In this document: piece by piece, positions 60,082 to 64,000 of the stretch | Numbering within the stretch: the first letter of the stretch is position 1 | Layout of the letters: each line of letters starts with the position of its first letter | Source: Salinispora mooreana | Lineage (GTDB): Bacteria; Actinomycetota; Actinomycetes; Mycobacteriales; Micromonosporaceae | Assembly: GCF_000379065.1 (NCBI RefSeq) | Contig: NZ_KB900614.1 | Location: forward strand, 2,161,149-2,225,148 | DNA length: 64,000 nucleotides | Reading direction: 5' to 3' | The notes under the pieces: model-generated | The model's database searches: none | The model's input: only the letters and a program-made list of their open reading frames with translations | What the model was told of the DNA's origin: nothing | Program-made: the position numbers and the translations under genes

Positions 60082-61767
60082 GTGCCTTCTGGCTTCGGTG
60101 AACTGACTGACCACGCGCATCATCTGGTGGCTACCGGCGATCTCGCCGGCGCCCAGCGGCTCCTCTCCGACGCGCTGGCCGACGCCGATCCACGGCCTAC
60201 CAACGCCAGTGCCGAGTTAGCCGAGTTGGCAGGCCTGCAGGCGCGGGTGCTGGTGGGGCTCGGCGATCCGCAGGCCGCGCGGGGATGGGCCGCCTATGCG
60301 TACGCGGCGAGCAACCACCTGCACGGCCGTTCGGACGAACGGACCGTCGCGGCCGCCGCCACCCTGGCCGCGGTGCTGCACCGGGTCGGTAGTTGGTCCC
60401 GCGCGGCGCGGATCTACCAGGAGGTGATTATCGAGCTGACCGCCTTGGATGGTCCAGAGTCGCTTCGCGTTCTCGCCGCGCACGCCGATCTGGCCACGCT
60501 GGAGTACGCCCGCGGCCAGTGCCAGGTCGCCCGCGACCGGCTCGCCGACGCCTGGGAGCTGCACCGCGAGGTGTACGGCGACGGGCATCCCAGCGGCATC
60601 AAGATGCTCGCCCGGCTCGGCGCGATGCAGCGCGACTGCGGGTTGGTCGGTTCGGCGCAGGAGAGCCTGGCGCTGGCCGAGGGGTTGTGCCACCAGCACC
60701 TGGCCGCGGGGGATCCACTGGCGGGGCAGGTGGCCGCGTTGGGCCGGGCGGGTGCCGATCCGGAGCACCGTTGCGCGCCCCACGGGCGGGAGGCCCCGAT
60801 CGTGCCGGCCGCTCGAACGCCCCCGCCGGGAGACGGGCCACTCCCCGAGAACCGACCGCTACCTGGGGACGGGCCGCTCCCCGACGACGGGCTACTCTCC
60901 GACGACGGGTCACTCCCCGATGGTGCACCACGGGATGCGGACGGGCCGCAGCATCCCGCGCAGCCCGGATATCGACCGACCGACCTGTACTTTCCGCCGG
61001 AGCCAGAGCCAGACCGGCCGGTGACCGAGGAGCATCCCGCGGCTGGGTATTCGCCGCCGCCGGCGGTCCCGACGCCCCGGCTACCGCCGGAGGGTGCCGC
61101 GTTCCACGAGCCACCCGAGCCCTTCCCGCCGGATCTACCGGTCAGCGGGGACGAGTACGACCCGTGGTGGCGCGAGTCGTCGACCGAACAGTGGGGTGCC
61201 GCCGTGCCCCCAGCGGTGTTGCCCCTGACCCACCTGGAGGAGGCCGACGGGGTCCACCGGGTCGGACCCCACGGGATGCCCGATGCGCCGACGGACCAAC
61301 CGTCGCGGCGGTTGCCGGTGCCGGTGCCGCGCGCCACACCGCTGCCCCGGCACCGGCTGCCGCTCGTGGTGGGTGCGGTGGTGGTGCTGCTGGGGACGGC
61401 CGCGGTGATCGCCGGGGTTGCCCGGTTCGACGGGTCGGCACCGCGGCCGGCGACGGACCCGGCAACCGAGGCTCCGGCCACACCGGCGGACGCTTCCGGC
61501 GCTCCGCCGGACGCGGTGACCCTGACCGACAACCGGGACAACGTCGCCCTGCGCTGGACCTACCCGAAGGCAGGCACGGGCCCGGTGGTGGTTTCGGGAG
61601 GCCAGCCCGGCGAGTCGCAGACCGTATTCGCCAACCTGCCCGCCGGCAGCACCGAGTTCGTCGTGTACGGACTCAACGGTGGCGTCGACTACTGCTTCGC
61701 CGTGGCGGTGGTGTGGTCGACGGAGAGGATCGCCCGGTCCGAGGAGGTCTGCACCACGCGCGGTTGA
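60082..61767 (+). CDS. TPR-containing membrane protein
   Basis: 561 residues from GTG 60082. Residues 1-215 hold about five tetratricopeptide-like helical pairs (HHLVATGDLAGAQRLLSDAL, ATLAAVLHRVGSWSRAARIY, AHADLATLEYARGQCQVARD). A long Pro/Asp-rich linker contains short repeats of the PLPGDGPLP type. A transmembrane helix (LPLVVGAVVVLLGTAAVIAG) and an extracytoplasmic Fn3-like domain with one Cys pair follow. It is a common Micromonosporaceae architecture, probably a scaffold at the membrane. Partner unknown. Confidence 0.7.
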   Translation: MPSGFGELTDHAHHLVATGDLAGAQRLLSDALADADPRPTNASAELAELAGLQARVLVGLGDPQAARGWAAYAYAASNHLHGRSDERTVAAAATLAAVLHRVGSWSRAARIYQEVIIELTALDGPESLRVLAAHADLATLEYARGQCQVARDRLADAWELHREVYGDGHPSGIKMLARLGAMQRDCGLVGSAQESLALAEGLCHQHLAAGDPLAGQVAALGRAGADPEHRCAPHGREAPIVPAARTPPPGDGPLPENRPLPGDGPLPDDGLLSDDGSLPDGAPRDADGPQHPAQPGYRPTDLYFPPEPEPDRPVTEEHPAAGYSPPPAVPTPRLPPEGAAFHEPPEPFPPDLPVSGDEYDPWWRESSTEQWGAAVPPAVLPLTHLEEADGVHRVGPHGMPDAPTDQPSRRLPVPVPRATPLPRHRLPLVVGAVVVLLGTAAVIAGVARFDGSAPRPATDPATEAPATPADASGAPPDAVTLTDNRDNVALRWTYPKAGTGPVVVSGGQPGESQTVFANLPAGSTEFVVYGLNGGVDYCFAVAVVWSTERIARSEEVCTTRG

Positions 61768-61790
61768 CGCCACGTCCGCCCATGCGGTGG

Positions 61791-61850
61791 GCGCGTCCGT
61801 TACTCGGTAAGCGCGTCCGTTACTCGGTAAGCGCGTCCGTTACTCGGTGG
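61791..61850. repeat. three tandem 20-bp repeats at the end of the histidine kinase gene
   Basis: Unit GCGCGTCCGTTACTCGGTAA at 61791-61810 and 61811-61830; the third, 61831-61850, differs in the last two bases and contains the kinase stop codon. The gene end has thus been copied twice outward by slippage. Confidence 0.85.
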
Positions 61851-63285
61851 GCAGCGCGGGCAGCGTCACCCGGACGCGTAGGCCCGGCGGCGGGTCGGCA
61901 TCGTCGAGGTCGATCCAACCGCCGGCCCGCCGCACCAGTTCGCGCACGATGGCGAGCCCCAGGCCGGCGCCGCCGGCGTCCCGGTCACGCGCGACATCCA
62001 GCCGGGTGAACCGGCCGAAGACCCGTTCCCGGTCCGCCGCCGGGATGCCGGGCCCGTCGTCGGTGACCGTCACCCGGTGGTACGCGGAACCGCCCGGCTC
62101 GGCGCCGAGCAGCACCCGACTGCGGGCGTGCCGTACCGCGTTGTCGACCAGGTTGACCAACACCCGGCGCAGTTCCTCCGGGTCGCCGGCCGCCCAGAGC
62201 GGCGACACCGACGGTGCCACGTGAACCCTCCCGGCCGGGTAGCGAGCGGCCACCTCGGCCAACAGAGCACCCAGGTCGACCGGCCCGGCGCCGCGGGCGG
62301 GCGGGGCCTCGTCGAGGCGGGCGAGCAGCAGCAGGTCGTTGACGAGCCGGCCGAGCCGTTCGGTGTCGGCCAGCAGGTCCACCGAGACGGCCGGCCAGTC
62401 GGTCCGGTCCCCCAGCCGCTGCGCGACCTCGAGTTCGGTCCGCAGGTTGGTCAGTGGGCTGCGCAGTTCGTGCGCGGCGTCGGCGACGAACGCCCGCTCC
62501 CGGTCCCGGCTGACGCGCAGCCGATCCAGCATGTCGTTGAGGGTCACCGCGAGCCGGTGGATCTCGTCCTGCGACGCCGGTACGGGTAGCCGGCCGTGCC
62601 CGTCCCGACCGGTGATCTCCTCAGCGCCCCGGCGCAGCGCCTCCACCGGACGGAGCGTCACGCCGACGGCCCGCCAGGCCACGAGGGCGAGCAGACCCAC
62701 CAGCGGCGGGAAGCTGACCAGCAGGATGGTCTGGACGACGTGGATGCTCTGCCGCACGTCCACCAGCGAACGGGCGACCAGCACGGTGAGCGGGTCGCCG
62801 TCGGTGCCGGCCGGCACGGCCACCACCCGCATCGGCCCGGTCAGCCCCATGCGTTGCCCCGGCACGGTGGTGCCGGCTCGGGCGGTGCGGTCGGCCTGGT
62901 CCGGCCGGACCATCGGCACCAGCCGGTCGGCGTCGATGGAGGCGGCGCGGACCCGTCCCTGCGCGTCGATCACCTGTACCCGCACCTGACTGCCGGCGAC
63001 GGGCAGGGGGTCGGGCAGGGCGTCCTCGGCGGCCAGCAGGGCGATGGCGTCGGCGGTGCGCAGCGCCTCCGTGTCGACATTGCGGTGCAGGGTCCAGTTG
63101 AGCACGGCCAGGAGCACCAGGCCGCCGACGGCGAGCCCCGCCGACACGCCGAGTAGGCCGATCGCCATCAGCCGTCCGCGGAGGCCAAGCGGGGTCCGGG
63201 GCCATCCGCGCGCCCTTCGCGCCGCGGTGGGTGGGGGGCCGCTGCCGGGGCGGGGACGACCGGCGGGGGCGGCGGGTTCGGTCAT
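61840..63285 (-). CDS. sensor histidine kinase
   Basis: 481 residues. Transmembrane segments at about 39-60 and 183-205 enclose an extracytoplasmic sensor. HAMP follows, then HisKA with the phosphorylated His272 in DAAHELRSPLTNLRTE. The HATPase domain has LVNLVDNAVRHARS (N box), VTDDGPGIP (G1), RVFGRF (F) and AGLGLAIV (G2). The start overlaps the stop of the response regulator gene (ATGA). Signal unknown. Confidence 0.9.
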   Translation of the reverse strand: MTEPAAPAGRPRPGSGPPPTAARRARGWPRTPLGLRGRLMAIGLLGVSAGLAVGGLVLLAVLNWTLHRNVDTEALRTADAIALLAAEDALPDPLPVAGSQVRVQVIDAQGRVRAASIDADRLVPMVRPDQADRTARAGTTVPGQRMGLTGPMRVVAVPAGTDGDPLTVLVARSLVDVRQSIHVVQTILLVSFPPLVGLLALVAWRAVGVTLRPVEALRRGAEEITGRDGHGRLPVPASQDEIHRLAVTLNDMLDRLRVSRDRERAFVADAAHELRSPLTNLRTELEVAQRLGDRTDWPAVSVDLLADTERLGRLVNDLLLLARLDEAPPARGAGPVDLGALLAEVAARYPAGRVHVAPSVSPLWAAGDPEELRRVLVNLVDNAVRHARSRVLLGAEPGGSAYHRVTVTDDGPGIPAADRERVFGRFTRLDVARDRDAGGAGLGLAIVRELVRRAGGWIDLDDADPPPGLRVRVTLPALPTE

Positions 63286-63941
63286 GCGGCGACGAGGCGG
63301 TAGCCGGCCCCGCGGACGGTCTCCAGGCGGTCTCGGCCGAGCTTGCGGCGCAGGTAGCCCACGTACACCTCCACCGCGTTCGGGGCGGTCTCGATGCTGG
63401 CGTCCCAGACGTGGTCAAGGAGTTCGGTTTTGGAGACCACCGTGCCGGGGCGGCGCATCAGGTAGTCGAGCAGGGCGTACTCCCGGCCGGTCAGGGCGAC
63501 CTCGACGCCGTCTCGGGTCACCCGCCGCCGGGCCGGGTCCAGCCGTAGGTCCCCCACGGCCAGCACGGCCGGCCGCTCCGGTGCACCGCGACGCAGCAGG
63601 GCGCGCAGCCGGGCCAGCAGCACCACGTACGAGAAGGGCTTGGTGAGATAGTCATCGGCCCCGCAGTCCAGCCCGTCGGCCTGGTCGTACTCGCCGTCCT
63701 TGGCGGAGAGCATGAGCACCGGCAGCCAGCACCGCTCGGCCCGCAGCCGGCGGACCACCTCGTAGCCGGAGAGGCCGGGCAGCATCACGTCGAGGACCAT
63801 CGCGTCGTAGTCGCCGTGCCGGGCCGCCGCCAGGCCAGCCGGCCCGGTCGCGGCGATGTCCACCACGAACCCTTCGGCCTGGAGCCCCCGGTGCAGGGCA
63901 GCCGCCAGCCGCGCTTCGTCCTCCACCACCAGCAGTCGCAC
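63282..63941 (-). CDS. OmpR-family response regulator
   Basis: 219 residues. The receiver has acidic D8/E9, phospho-acceptor D51 in VLDVMLPG, and K101 in LTKPF. The C-terminal winged helix has GVEVALTGREYALLDYLMRR, VYVGYLRRKLG and TVRGAGYRL. It is transcribed before the kinase gene and coupled to it by a 4-bp overlap. The promoter lies at or beyond 63942-64000. Confidence 0.92.
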   Translation of the reverse strand: MRLLVVEDEARLAAALHRGLQAEGFVVDIAATGPAGLAAARHGDYDAMVLDVMLPGLSGYEVVRRLRAERCWLPVLMLSAKDGEYDQADGLDCGADDYLTKPFSYVVLLARLRALLRRGAPERPAVLAVGDLRLDPARRRVTRDGVEVALTGREYALLDYLMRRPGTVVSKTELLDHVWDASIETAPNAVEVYVGYLRRKLGRDRLETVRGAGYRLVAA

Positions 63942-64000
63942 GGGAACAAGAGTGCCATCGGGCGACGCGCGCCGGAAACGCCGTCCTCAGCGTCCGCACA

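Overview
The window is chromosomal DNA from a high-GC, spore-forming actinobacterium, most probably Salinispora or a close relative in the Micromonosporaceae. Three things point there: an ssgB sporulation gene, a large osmoprotectant locus, and a family of five secreted right-handed beta-helix proteins of the 'polymorphic membrane protein' (PMP) type, a family known to be expanded in the marine genus Salinispora. Genus assignment is inference from gene content.

Layout. 1-3.6 kb: the end of an unknown gene, a SulP anion permease, a MerR regulator and a DUF574-type methyltransferase. 3.7-15.7 kb: the osmoprotection locus. On the minus strand a five-gene set runs choline dehydrogenase, betaine aldehyde dehydrogenase, ABC ATPase, a double-domain permease and a betaine-binding lipoprotein. 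A second OpuC-type ABC transporter (permease, CBS-ATPase, permease, lipoprotein) diverges from it on the plus strand. 15.7-18.6 kb: an unusually long asparagine synthetase with an extra C-terminal domain. 18.6-36.1 kb: five PMP paralogues, all on the minus strand, interleaved with an IdeR-controlled ferric-siderophore uptake and esterase operon, a decayed MFS gene, an endolysin-like gene, a nitronate-monooxygenase-like enzyme and a small membrane protein. Each PMP gene has a related 5' leader with two stacked hairpins. Four of the five also share a bipartite promoter-like element with identical spacing. 36.1-41.3 kb: a decaying accessory zone. A holin-like gene is broken by an IS5-family and then an IS4-family element, followed by small hypothetical and frameshifted genes.

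41.3-55.5 kb: an actinomycete integrative and conjugative element (AICE) integrated in a tRNA-Val(CAC) gene. It is bounded by a 52-bp direct repeat. Its core is a TraB/FtsK DNA translocase, a DUF2637 membrane protein, a GGDEF protein, a rolling-circle initiator, an excisionase and a tyrosine integrase that carries a LacI-type helix-turn-helix inside its catalytic domain. Its cargo is an SRA-HNH modified-DNA endonuclease, a 12-repeat type I-E CRISPR array with no cas genes in view, and a GntR-UTRA regulator coupled to a GT2 glycosyltransferase.

55.5-64 kb: ordinary chromosome with a TIGR02611-type membrane protein, ssgB, a short-chain dehydrogenase, an AraC regulator, an uncharacterised protein, a TPR protein, and a histidine kinase/response regulator pair.

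How it works together: the 3.7-15.7 kb block makes glycine betaine from choline and imports betaine-type solutes by two ABC systems. The siderophore block imports a ferric catecholate-type chelate and cleaves it inside the cell under iron control. The AICE can excise, replicate and transfer, and may carry CRISPR spacers and a restriction enzyme as weapons against competing elements. All repeat, palindrome and identity statements were made by eye.
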